Assembly: GCF_014203095.1 (NCBI RefSeq) | Contig: NZ_JACHIG010000002.1 | Coordinates: 53,695 to 117,694 of the forward strand | Reading direction: 5' to 3' | DNA length: 64,000 bases | From: Prosthecobacter vanneervenii | GTDB taxonomy: Bacteria; Verrucomicrobiota; Verrucomicrobiia; Verrucomicrobiales; Verrucomicrobiaceae | Shown here: piece after piece, positions 9,416-17,760 of the stretch | Numbering within the stretch: the first letter of the stretch is position 1 | How the letters are laid out: the number at the start of each line of letters is the position of its first letter | Translations under genes and position numbers: made by a program | The notes under the pieces: generated by a model | What the model was told of the DNA's origin: nothing | What the model saw: only the letters and a program-made list of their open reading frames with translations | Database searches by the model: none

Positions 9416-9679
9416 ATGCCTGCATCTCCCGAACGATCCATCTTTTCTGAGAAACGCCACTTTGGCCAGCATGATGCCGCCATCAAAGCGCTGCGCGCCC
9501 GTGCGCTGGAAATGATGAGCAAGGTGGTGCGCGCCAAGGGTGTCTCCAACCCAACCGCCGAGGCCCGCTACCTGGCCGAAGCCAAGATGCTCCAGACGGC
9601 GGCCGCGTGGCTTGCCTCTCTCGAATACCCTTCCGTGCGCCGCAGGACCCAAGGTCTAAAAAGCACCAGCGCAGCCTGA
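9416..9679 (+). CDS. Small Ala-rich helical protein, unknown
   Basis: This 87-residue frame starts 6 bp after the peroxidase stop, spacing typical of translational coupling. It has no signal peptide or membrane segment. Its composition (Ala, Arg, Lys, Glu, with AEARYLAEAKMLQTAAAWL) predicts two or three helices and a basic tail. Not recognised. The tight spacing and plausible composition make it likely real; it could be a cytosolic accessory or regulator of the redox operon. Confidence 0.55.
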   Translation: MPASPERSIFSEKRHFGQHDAAIKALRARALEMMSKVVRAKGVSNPTAEARYLAEAKMLQTAAAWLASLEYPSVRRRTQGLKSTSAA

Positions 9680-9788
9680 TTCCCCCAAAATAACAACCTG
9701 TGGGGGCTAACGCGCAAGCCAACCTCAGCTAATACCACAAAAGACCACAAAATAGTTACCATAAAACACCATAAAATAATACATAACA

Positions 9789-11642
9789 ATGCAATCAGAA
9801 TCCAAGCCTCAGACAAGCCGTCGTGATTTCATCAAGGCAGGGCTCACCGCAGCAGCCGGCACATCCGTTTTTGGAATCGGCAACTCCTCCCGCGCCGATG
9901 TCCCGCTGCCCATCCCCTCAACGATTTTCAAAGGGGCCATTGAAAACACCGTGGTGCCACGCTGGACGGATGAGATGCCCCGCCACCAGTGGGTGCCGCC
10001 GCTCAGCGCCGGCACTGAGCCTGCCGAATACAATGGCGTGGGCGTGGGCAAGGTCTTCCACGGCGTGGCTCCGGAATGGGATCCAGCCGTGCGCGGCAAG
10101 GACATTCCGCAGATCCCCGAGGCAGAGTGGAGCAAGTATCCCGTGCAGTACTACCGTATGCATGCGGATGTGGAAAACATGCAGATCCTGCCCACCAAGA
10201 TGGGGCTGCAGACGCCGCTGTGGCGCTGGTGCGGCCGGGGTCCGGGACTCACCGACATCACGACGCCGCAGTTCCGCTTCCGCGTGGGACAGCCTGCGAT
10301 GGTCCGCGTGACCAACAACCTGCCGGAAGAAACCGGCATCCACATGCATGGCGGCCACTGGCCGAGCCATTCAGACGGCCACGCCTCCTTCTTTGTCCTT
10401 CCTGGCGAAGAGCGTGACTACTATTACCCGAACGTGCTGCCACGCAAACCCGGCACCAACATTGCCGATGTCTCCGAAAGCCCCTCCACGATGTGGTTCC
10501 ACGACCACGCCCAGGACATGACGGCCATCCACGTGGCCCGCGGTATGGTCGGCACCTGCAAAGGCTTCGATGATCTGGAGCTGGGCCTCATCACACGCGG
10601 TGTGCTGCCTGGCATCAAAGGCAAGTCCGATGTGGGACCGGAATACTACAACCCGTATGATGAATATCTCACATTTACGGACCGTGTCTTCACCCAGGCC
10701 GGTGCTGCCTGGTATGACTCCAACAGCCACAACGGCTACATCGGCAATGTGGAGACGGTCAATGGTCGTGCTTATCCGAAAATGACGGTGGAGGCGCGCA
10801 AGTACCGCTTCCGTCTGCATGGAGGATCCACAGCCCGCTGGCGCCGCATCCGTGTGGCTGATGCCGCCGGAGCCACCATCAGCTACCTGCACATCGGTCA
10901 TGATGCCTGGCTTTTTGACAAGGCACAAACGACACAGAGCGTGCTCATCTCCCCGGGCAAGCGAGCCGATGTCATCATCGACTTCTCCAAGTTTAAACCC
11001 GGCACCAAGCTGTACATCGAAAACATCCTCGATCAGACGGCGGGCACCGGCCCAACGGGCACGCTGGAGTCTGAAAACGTGAACGTGGTCGTCGGCAAGC
11101 CTGCCTACAGCCATCAGCTTCTGGAGTTCAACGTCGTGGCCAAAAACGCCGCCTATCCAGATGCTTCCATCATCGCCGGCACACCGCTGCGTCCGCATGA
11201 GAAGATCCTTGATTCCGACATCGTGGCCCGCCGCAGCTTCCTGTTTGAGCGCAAGAACGGCGCCTGGTCCATGAACGGCGGCTTCTACGACAAGAACGTG
11301 GCCAACGCCTGCCCGACGATCAATACGGCGGAAGAGTGGACGCTGACCAACAGTGCCGGCGGCTGGTGGCACCCCATCCACATCCACCTGGAATCCCACC
11401 AGCAGGTGGCGAATCTGACGACTGGTAAAGTGCCGCCCTACTGGGATACGCAAAAGCAGGACATCACAAAACTCGGACCCAATTCGAGCATCAAGATCCG
11501 CCTGCGCTTCCGCACCTTCAAAGGCCCGTTCGTCTTCCACTGCCACAACAACGAGCATGAAGACTTCGAGATGATGAACCAGTTCGACCCGCGCGCCGTG
11601 GGCAGCCTGCTGCCACAGCCGCCTCAGCAGTTCTTCCCGTAA
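9789..11642 (+). CDS. Tat-exported multicopper oxidase
   Basis: The product is 617 residues. The N-terminus has a twin-arginine signal (SRRDFIKAGL) followed by an Ala-rich hydrophobic stretch. Copper-binding motifs are complete: HMHGGHW (185-191), WFHDHAQD (HDH at 238-240), HPIHIH (528-533) and HCHNNEHEDFEM (584-595). The last gives the type-1 Cys585 with Met595 as axial ligand, so all mononuclear and trinuclear ligands appear present. The layout resembles CotA/bilirubin-oxidase-type laccases, which couple four one-electron oxidations of phenols, metals or pigments to O2 reduction. Downstream SCO and HMA genes could supply copper to it. Confidence 0.95.
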   Translation: MQSESKPQTSRRDFIKAGLTAAAGTSVFGIGNSSRADVPLPIPSTIFKGAIENTVVPRWTDEMPRHQWVPPLSAGTEPAEYNGVGVGKVFHGVAPEWDPAVRGKDIPQIPEAEWSKYPVQYYRMHADVENMQILPTKMGLQTPLWRWCGRGPGLTDITTPQFRFRVGQPAMVRVTNNLPEETGIHMHGGHWPSHSDGHASFFVLPGEERDYYYPNVLPRKPGTNIADVSESPSTMWFHDHAQDMTAIHVARGMVGTCKGFDDLELGLITRGVLPGIKGKSDVGPEYYNPYDEYLTFTDRVFTQAGAAWYDSNSHNGYIGNVETVNGRAYPKMTVEARKYRFRLHGGSTARWRRIRVADAAGATISYLHIGHDAWLFDKAQTTQSVLISPGKRADVIIDFSKFKPGTKLYIENILDQTAGTGPTGTLESENVNVVVGKPAYSHQLLEFNVVAKNAAYPDASIIAGTPLRPHEKILDSDIVARRSFLFERKNGAWSMNGGFYDKNVANACPTINTAEEWTLTNSAGGWWHPIHIHLESHQQVANLTTGKVPPYWDTQKQDITKLGPNSSIKIRLRFRTFKGPFVFHCHNNEHEDFEMMNQFDPRAVGSLLPQPPQQFFP

Positions 11643-11842
11643 GACGAATGCAAACCCCCGCTCCGCAGGGAGAGCCATCTCCCTGCGGAGCACCCTCTGC
11701 ATGGCCAGCACGCCGGCCCTGCGGGGTGCCCCATGTCCTTTTTTGAGCAAGCGCCTTCGCAGCTCCTCCTCCTCCCATTCATCCGCCGCCCCGGTTCGAA
11801 GCCTTCATTGGTGAAGTTTTTCCTCCGCCCTTCGTTTCTTTC

Positions 11843-13222
11843 ATGCCTTCCTATTCCCCACTTTTTTTCAAGCGTTTTCAGCTGCTCCTTGGCCTGATAG
11901 CTTTGACGGCGGCCATGCAGCACAAGATGCAGGCCGCGCCACTCGCTGCAGGAGATGATCTGCAAAGCGAGAACCAGCGCCTCATGCGCCGGGGCTATGG
12001 CGACAAGCTGCCAGACATCCCTCTGGTGGACCAGCACGGCAGGCACTTCCGCCTGTTTTCCGATCTCATCAAAGACAAGGCGGTCATCATCAGCTTCTTC
12101 TACACCAACTGCGAAGACGCCTGTCCCGTGACGAACAGCAAGCTGGCGCAGATGCGCAAGGAGCTGAAGAAGAGCTTTGGCCGCAGCATCCAGATCCTCT
12201 CCATCACTGTGGATTCAGCCCGGGACACTCCGGAGAAGATCGCGCGGTACGCCCGCATGCAGAAGGTGGAGACGTCAGATCCAGACATGCCGGACTGGAA
12301 GTTTCTCACTGGAGATGCCGCCGACATCCTCAAGGTGCGCGAGACGATCGGTCTCGTCTCGAATGACATCACCCGCAAAGAAGACAGCAAGCCCAGCGCC
12401 CATGGCACTGTGCTCGTGGTGGGGAATCAGTCCACTGGACGCTGGACCCTCCTTTCCGCCACGGGTCCGATGGAACAGAACATGGAGCGCCTGAAGCGCA
12501 TCGCTGGCTGGACCCAGCAGGTGCGCTATGAGGAGCATCGAAAATCCGTGCTGGAGACCCGCTCTGCAGCGGCCGGGCAGCCACAGGCTGAGGCAGCTGC
12601 TGCAGTCATCCCTGCAGGCACTGCCGCCACCATCCCCGTGCTGGGAAAGCTCACAGGAGATCTCACCGGCGTGGAGCGTGCGGGCCGTGGCGTCCGTCTC
12701 TCGGAGCTGAGCGGGAAAGTGACCGTCTTGAGCCAGCTCTACACTGTCTGCCCGCATGGCTCCAAAGCCGTCATCGCCGCCATGCGCGCACTGAATGAGG
12801 AGTTCGGCGGACGTGCGGACTTCCACCAGCTTTCCATGAGCGCGGCCAGCGAGCGCGAGACGCCGGAATACTTCCGCTCGTATGCCGAGGGCATCGGCGT
12901 GGGCACCGCGGCACCCTGGTGGTTTGTCACCGTGGAGCGTCCGCATCTCCATGCCTTTGCCAAAGATCAGCTCGGTCTGGCACCCGCAAGACTGATTCCT
13001 GAAGAGGAACGCCTGAACACCTTTGATCTCTACGAGAACGACCTCCGCCTCGTGCTGCTGGACCGTCAGGGCCAGGTGCGTGGGCGCTACCAGGTCTTTC
13101 ATCCTGATCCCGACATCGGAGCCACGGCTGTCGAGATGCTCCGGCGGGATGTCCGCCACCTCCTGAATGAACCCGCCGCTGCTCCGCTGCGCAACCTCGA
13201 CACCGCCTCCCTACGCCCATGA
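11843..13222 (+). CDS. Two-domain SCO1/SenC-type protein
   Basis: The product is 459 residues with an N-terminal hydrophobic export segment. The first domain (about 45-220) is a typical SCO thioredoxin fold with the copper-binding CxxxC (C90 and C94, CEDACP) and the later GTVLVVG segment holding the family His. The second domain (about 265-445) repeats the fold, but the site reads CPHGS (from residue 303), so the second cysteine is lost. SCO proteins deliver copper to oxidases or reduce their cysteines. Placement between a multicopper oxidase and an HMA protein suggests a copper-insertion role here. The stop overlaps the next start by 4 bp (ATGA). Confidence 0.9.
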   Translation: MPSYSPLFFKRFQLLLGLIALTAAMQHKMQAAPLAAGDDLQSENQRLMRRGYGDKLPDIPLVDQHGRHFRLFSDLIKDKAVIISFFYTNCEDACPVTNSKLAQMRKELKKSFGRSIQILSITVDSARDTPEKIARYARMQKVETSDPDMPDWKFLTGDAADILKVRETIGLVSNDITRKEDSKPSAHGTVLVVGNQSTGRWTLLSATGPMEQNMERLKRIAGWTQQVRYEEHRKSVLETRSAAAGQPQAEAAAAVIPAGTAATIPVLGKLTGDLTGVERAGRGVRLSELSGKVTVLSQLYTVCPHGSKAVIAAMRALNEEFGGRADFHQLSMSAASERETPEYFRSYAEGIGVGTAAPWWFVTVERPHLHAFAKDQLGLAPARLIPEEERLNTFDLYENDLRLVLLDRQGQVRGRYQVFHPDPDIGATAVEMLRRDVRHLLNEPAAAPLRNLDTASLRP

Positions 13223-13539
13223 AAAAGCTCCTCCTTGTTCCTGCCGCCCTGTTTTGTCTTTTGCTGAACCAGTCTGATGCTGGTGATGCTCCATTCTGCT
13301 ACCAGGGAGAAGTGGCCGGCGTCGTGTGCAACGTCTGCGCCACCAATGTGAAGACGGCCCTGCTCAAGCTGGATGGCGTGCAGGACGTGAAGATCACGCT
13401 CAACAAAGAAGGTGGCAATCCACGCCTGACGATCCTCTCCCAATCCCCGGCTCTCACACGCGAGATGGCAGTGAAAGCCCTCGGCAAGGCTGCGGAACAT
13501 TACGACATCCGCAGCCTGGAAAAAACCTCCAAGCGCTGA
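13219..13539 (+). CDS. Periplasmic heavy-metal-associated (HMA) protein
   Basis: The product is 106 residues, translationally coupled to the SCO gene by an ATGA overlap. The signal peptide covers the first 20 or so residues. The mature part is one HMA ferredoxin-like domain with C37-N-V-C40 at the usual loop position and the DGVQDVKI strand that follows in the family. Such domains bind Cu(I) or other soft metals and pass them on. Unlike cytosolic CopZ it carries an export signal, so it would act in the periplasm, fitting a role with the SCO protein and the multicopper oxidase. Confidence 0.85.
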   Translation: MKKLLLVPAALFCLLLNQSDAGDAPFCYQGEVAGVVCNVCATNVKTALLKLDGVQDVKITLNKEGGNPRLTILSQSPALTREMAVKALGKAAEHYDIRSLEKTSKR

Positions 13540-13571
13540 GTGCGCCACCCTCACCTCAAGACTCCACGCTC

Positions 13572-14369
13572 ATGCAGACTCTCCAGAGATTCATCTTCCT
13601 CCTCATCTTCCTCAGCGCGCTCTTCATTGCGGCGACCATGGCTCCGGCCCAGACCAATCTTGGCTGGAACACGTTTGACTATGGCAGCACCACCACGCTG
13701 GGACCTACGATCAGCACCTTCGGCGGTGTGCTCGACATCAGCAGCCGCATTGGCATCACAGACATCTATGGCGGCGCGGGCTCCCTCGGAAACGGCACGG
13801 CTGGCAATTTGGCCTACCTGCATGACAGCAACTGGCTCGTCGGCGGCATCGGCACTTCACTCGACGGCATTCGTGGGGATCTTGGAACTGCGAGCGAGCT
13901 GGTCTTTGACTTCCACGGAGCTGCGCGCCTGGACAGCCTGGCGCTGACCATCAGCGGGCTCACTTTTGGTTCCTCTGCTTATAACGCGCAGGGCTTCAAT
14001 ACGAGCAGCGATGACCCCATGATGTGGTTCAACACCAGCAACGGCGTCTACAGCATCTCCGAGCAGGAAATGACATCAGCTACCAGCTTCTTCATTGATG
14101 GCACCGCCGCCGGGGCGGAAAACGGCTACGTGGACTTTGCCTACTTCACTCAAAAGATGGGGTTCGACACCACCATCACCAGTTTTGGCCTGCGTGAGAC
14201 GAACGGCAACCTCTGGGTCAAGGACATCTACGTGGGTGACTTCACTGACACCTATCCCGTGCCCGAGCCAGGTTCTGCGCTGCTCATGCTCAGCAGTGCC
14301 TTGGTGCTGCTGCGCCGTCGCCGCCCTTCACACGCTTCCTCAATTTTCTCCCGACTGGCTGTTGGATGA
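13572..14369 (+). CDS. PEP-CTERM sorted surface protein
   Basis: The product is 265 residues counted from the ATG at 13572; the frame is open upstream, but that stretch overlaps the HMA gene. A signal peptide ends at APAQ. The body is Gly/Ser/Thr-rich and predicted beta-structured. The C-terminus is a PEP-CTERM tripartite signal: VPEPG at about 238-242, a hydrophobic helix (SALLMLSSALVLL) and an arginine cluster RRRR. Such signals are processed by exosortase, which is not encoded here. Function of the body is unknown. Confidence 0.85.
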   Translation: MQTLQRFIFLLIFLSALFIAATMAPAQTNLGWNTFDYGSTTTLGPTISTFGGVLDISSRIGITDIYGGAGSLGNGTAGNLAYLHDSNWLVGGIGTSLDGIRGDLGTASELVFDFHGAARLDSLALTISGLTFGSSAYNAQGFNTSSDDPMMWFNTSNGVYSISEQEMTSATSFFIDGTAAGAENGYVDFAYFTQKMGFDTTITSFGLRETNGNLWVKDIYVGDFTDTYPVPEPGSALLMLSSALVLLRRRRPSHASSIFSRLAVG

Positions 14370-14438
14370 ACCCGCGAGGCGGAGGCGGGACCCGGTTTGG
14401 CCCGCCTCCGCCGCCCTCACATTTTTTCTCATAATCAC

Positions 14439-15389
14439 ATGAAAAAGCTTCATTCTCTGTTCCTGCTGCTCTTGGCGTGCACGCTGCCCGCTTATTCGCA
14501 GGTGGTGGATCCCGGTGTGCCCCTGGTCACCATCGCCGAGGGGCCGATCAAGGGGCTCGTGCGTAATGCCGATGGCACGGTGCTGATGACGATCATGGGA
14601 GTGCCCGTGATCCTGAATGCGAACACCCGAGTGCGCACCCCGATGGCGGTGCTGACTTTCAACCAGCTCATGAGCATCACCAAGATGCCGGGGCGCAATC
14701 AGCGCGGATTTATGAACGGCACCGCACTCGCCAGAGGCTTCCAGGATGCCAATGGCGTCATGACGGCTGTGGATGTGCTCGTTCAGCCGGCGGAGAATGT
14801 GGTGGTGGGCATGATCACGAAAAACTCCGGCGGCCTGTTGGAGATGAACCAGATGCCCGTGAAGTTCTGCATGGATGCCCGCATGCCCAGCCGCGGGGCC
14901 ATGAACGGCTTCGCTATTCCGATTGATCTCGCGTCGGTCACTGTCGGCTCCACGGCCAGCGTCGAAGGCTACTATGACGACGCCTCCACCTTTCAGTCGA
15001 TCAACCTCTACATCGACACCCTGGCGCCGCCGCTCAGCAGGGCGCCGCAGGTGGCGTTCATCGTCACCCGTGCCGTCGAAAACATTCCAAACACCAAAAA
15101 GGGAGACACCCTCGACATTCGCGGCGGGGTGACCTTCTTTCATGACAAGGCGGCGCTCACCCAGAGCATCAACCTCTACCGCATCGACAACAATGTGGCC
15201 ACCTTCCTTGGCAGTGCGGTGGCCACAAGAAGTCTGGTCTATCCCGACTACGGCCTCTGGCGGTTCAATGGGACGACGTTTCCCACCGCCGATCCCGTGC
15301 TCGGCAACGCACCGACCGTCATCCGTGCTGTGAACACCAGTGCCGGAGCCAACATGGCCTTCACCGAGGACATTGTGGATGTCCGCTGA
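14439..15389 (+). CDS. Exported DUF5666-like protein, paralogue A
   Basis: The product is 316 residues from the ATG at 14439, with a signal peptide (KKLHSLFLLLLACTLPAYS). The mature N-terminus has a short OB-like beta segment (DGTVLMTIMGVPVILN) resembling DUF5666. It is followed by conserved phrases PGRNQRGF, QPAENVVVG and DARMP. These recur in the same order in the protein at 17761-18705, so the two are paralogues. No catalytic motif seen. It sits between two PEP-CTERM genes in the same orientation, so it is probably part of one exported complex or envelope structure. Confidence 0.75.
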   Translation: MKKLHSLFLLLLACTLPAYSQVVDPGVPLVTIAEGPIKGLVRNADGTVLMTIMGVPVILNANTRVRTPMAVLTFNQLMSITKMPGRNQRGFMNGTALARGFQDANGVMTAVDVLVQPAENVVVGMITKNSGGLLEMNQMPVKFCMDARMPSRGAMNGFAIPIDLASVTVGSTASVEGYYDDASTFQSINLYIDTLAPPLSRAPQVAFIVTRAVENIPNTKKGDTLDIRGGVTFFHDKAALTQSINLYRIDNNVATFLGSAVATRSLVYPDYGLWRFNGTTFPTADPVLGNAPTVIRAVNTSAGANMAFTEDIVDVR

Positions 15390-15397
15390 GAAAAGCA

Positions 15398-16432
15398 ATG
15401 AATACCATGACATACCATTTTAATCCCCGACTCCTCATTCTCTTGATCCTGGCCAGCGCGGCGGTGCCACGCTCCATACTCGCTGCCTTGGGCGGCTTTG
15501 AGGCGTCAGACGGCTACCACATCAGCCTCAACGGCGGCGTCTTGTCCGACCAGGTGCTGGTCAATGCAGGGGAGTTCACTCTCAACGGATACCTGCCCAC
15601 TGCGGAGTACTACAACGTCACCCTCGCAGCTCTGGCGCCGGACTTCCGCTACGGACCCGATGTGAGCCGCTACAATGCGGGCGCTTATACTGGCGGGCTG
15701 CCGAGCGACATCAAAGATAACACCGGCCTGTGGACCTCCCTCTACGGCGGCCGCATTGTGGAGGATGACTTTGCCGGCCCCTGGGACGGCTGGGGCTCTG
15801 ACTATGCGGCAGCCACTTCTGTGACAGCCCACAGCGGACAGCAAAGCCTGGCGTTGCGTGCCATGGATGACCGCATCGTCTATGGCTATGCGCTGGATGC
15901 GCTGGAAAGAGCCGCCACGGCCTCATCCTACCAGCTCAGCCTGTGGCTGGATCCCTCCGCGACTGACAACACCTACACGAACAACGTCTTTGACCTGGCG
16001 CTGAACGACGCCAGCGGGGCCGCATTCATCGAGATCGGCTACACCGGCAGTGATTTTCTGCAGTATCGCCTCCATGGCCAGAGCGCATGGATCACGACGG
16101 ACCTTCATTTTGGCAATCACGGCTGGTCGGAGCTCTCTCTCCTCATCAATACTGACGCTGACACTTTCAGCCTGAGCGGCCAAGGCTTTGATGATGCGCA
16201 GGGCACACTGCAGGCAGACCGGACACTGATCGCGGACGCAGCCTTGGGACTTCATCCGGGGCAGCTCAGTTCCCTCAACTGGAACCTTGAAGGCGGTTAC
16301 CTTAACGCCGGCAGCACGGACTCAGCCCACTACTTCGACGACCTCAACCTGATGGCTGTTTCGGTGCCCGAGCCCGGATCTGCCCTGCTGCTGCTCCTAG
16401 CCGGACTGGGACTCCTGCGCCGCCGCCGCTGA
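15398..16432 (+). CDS. PEP-CTERM sorted surface protein
   Basis: The product is 344 residues and starts 9 bp after paralogue A. It has a signal peptide (LLILLILASAAVPRSILA). The beta-rich body has a segment around 115-325 (VEDDFAGPWDGW ... GHSGQQSLALRA-like strands ... SAHYFDDLNL) that resembles carbohydrate-binding or lectin-like jelly rolls; that fold is a guess from the FDDL ending. The C-terminus is a PEP-CTERM signal: VPEPG, the helix SALLLLLAGLGLL and the basic end RRRR. Substrate unknown. Confidence 0.85.
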   Translation: MNTMTYHFNPRLLILLILASAAVPRSILAALGGFEASDGYHISLNGGVLSDQVLVNAGEFTLNGYLPTAEYYNVTLAALAPDFRYGPDVSRYNAGAYTGGLPSDIKDNTGLWTSLYGGRIVEDDFAGPWDGWGSDYAAATSVTAHSGQQSLALRAMDDRIVYGYALDALERAATASSYQLSLWLDPSATDNTYTNNVFDLALNDASGAAFIEIGYTGSDFLQYRLHGQSAWITTDLHFGNHGWSELSLLINTDADTFSLSGQGFDDAQGTLQADRTLIADAALGLHPGQLSSLNWNLEGGYLNAGSTDSAHYFDDLNLMAVSVPEPGSALLLLLAGLGLLRRRR

Positions 16433-16502
16433 GCCATGCCAGCGCCTCTGAATTTGGTGCCTCACACGCACCCGACATTGCAAATGCAAACCACAAAACC
16501 CA

Positions 16503-17723
16503 ATGAAACCAAACACCTCGTTCATCCTCGCTGCAGCCGTAGTGCTTGGCAGCCAATCATCCCATCTTAGCGCCAACGCAGCTGAGGTGGAAGTGCGTCG
16601 CGCCATCACTGACCGCATCGCTCAAGCGGTGACCAACGATGCCGCTGCCACGACCGACGTCCGTCAAGCACGCGGTGCTGACAACGTTGCCGCTGCCACG
16701 ACCGATGTCCGTCAGGCACGCGGTGCTGACAACGTTGCCGCTGCCACGACCGATGTCCGTCAGGCACGCGGTGCTGACAATGCTGCCGCTGCCACGACCG
16801 ATGTCCGTCAAGCACGCGGTGCTGACAACGCTGCCGCTGCCCGCCAAGCACGCGGTGCCGACAACGCTGCCGCTGCCACGACCGACGTCCGCCAAGCACG
16901 CGGTGCCGACAACGCTGCTGCTGCCACGACCGACGTTCGCCAAGCACGCGGTGCTGACAACGCTGCTGCTGCCACGACCGACGTTCGCCAAGCACGCGGT
17001 GCCGACAACGCTGCTGCTGCCACGACCGACGTCCGCCAAGCACGCGGTGCTGATCACGCCTCCGACTCCCGCAGAGGACATGGTGCTGATGATGTGATTG
17101 CCACCTCCTCAGGCGCTTTGATTCCTACCATCTCAGCCTTGACGGCCCCTGCCCAGTCTGCACCCCAGACGAATGGACAGGAGGACAGGGTGTCTTTTGG
17201 CGCGGCTCAGCAGGCAGCTCAGACATCAGGCCTCGTCCCGGAAGCCGTGCACCGGAATCAAGGAGGGCAGCACATTCTAGACGTGCGTGTGAACGGCTTT
17301 GAAAAGCTGCCTGGGACGGCCACGGCCGACCTCGAAAATGGCGAAATCATCGGCAATCTGCCGAAAAAGCAGCGTCTGCGCTTTGCCCTCTATGCCAATG
17401 CCGAGCAGGCCCGGGCCGCCGCCGCGCTATGGTCCGCACCTGCCGCCGATGACAAACGCGCCGATGGTGCCGTGGCTGCAGCAGAGACCGGAATCATCAC
17501 CTGGGAAGAACAGTCCAGCGCCACCGATGCTCCGGCTTCTCAGCCAAAGGGCAGCATCAATGGGCTCTTTTTGAACAGCGCCCGCATGCCAGAACTGAAT
17601 GACGATTTCCTGCGTGGCAAGGTCATCCAGATCTACGGCCCTCAAGTGAAGACCTTGGACGACTCAGGCAAGCCGCTTTCCAGCACCCGGCAGGTCTACT
17701 GGACCAGCGCTCCTATCCGCTGA
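16503..17723 (+). CDS. Exported protein with 16-residue RQARGADN repeats
   Basis: The product is 406 residues with a signal peptide ending near SANA. Residues about 47-188 are nine near-identical repeats (TTDVRQARGADNAAAA); the fifth is shortened to 12 residues. Repeats carry one Asp-Val-Arg-Gln and one Arg-Gly-Ala-Asp each, so they are charge-balanced and probably helical or disordered. The C-terminal part (about 230-406) is a separate globular region with DVRVNGFEKLPG, and near its end a VIQIYGPQVKTL strand. Family not recognised. Lies between a PEP-CTERM protein and DUF5666-like paralogue B, suggesting a structural envelope role. Confidence 0.78.
   Translation: MKPNTSFILAAAVVLGSQSSHLSANAAEVEVRRAITDRIAQAVTNDAAATTDVRQARGADNVAAATTDVRQARGADNVAAATTDVRQARGADNAAAATTDVRQARGADNAAAARQARGADNAAAATTDVRQARGADNAAAATTDVRQARGADNAAAATTDVRQARGADNAAAATTDVRQARGADHASDSRRGHGADDVIATSSGALIPTISALTAPAQSAPQTNGQEDRVSFGAAQQAAQTSGLVPEAVHRNQGGQHILDVRVNGFEKLPGTATADLENGEIIGNLPKKQRLRFALYANAEQARAAAALWSAPAADDKRADGAVAAAETGIITWEEQSSATDAPASQPKGSINGLFLNSARMPELNDDFLRGKVIQIYGPQVKTLDDSGKPLSSTRQVYWTSAPIR
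16641..17064 (+). repeat. 48-bp tandem repeat inside the 406-aa exported protein
   Basis: The unit GCCGCTGCCACGACCGAC... recurs every 48 bp starting at 16641 and 16689. There are nine units in total; the fifth is 36 bp (12 bp deleted in frame). Units differ mostly at silent positions (GTC/GTT, CGT/CGC, GCT/GCC), so the array is recent or kept similar by recombination. Confidence 0.92.
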
Positions 17724-17760
17724 GCCCATTGCCGCATTCACCACCCCACCCCTCCTTGTA

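Noticed and set aside
16641-17064. CRISPR-like 48-bp periodicity
   Set aside because: It is an in-frame protein repeat with synonymous variation inside a gene with a signal peptide and a non-repetitive C-terminal region.
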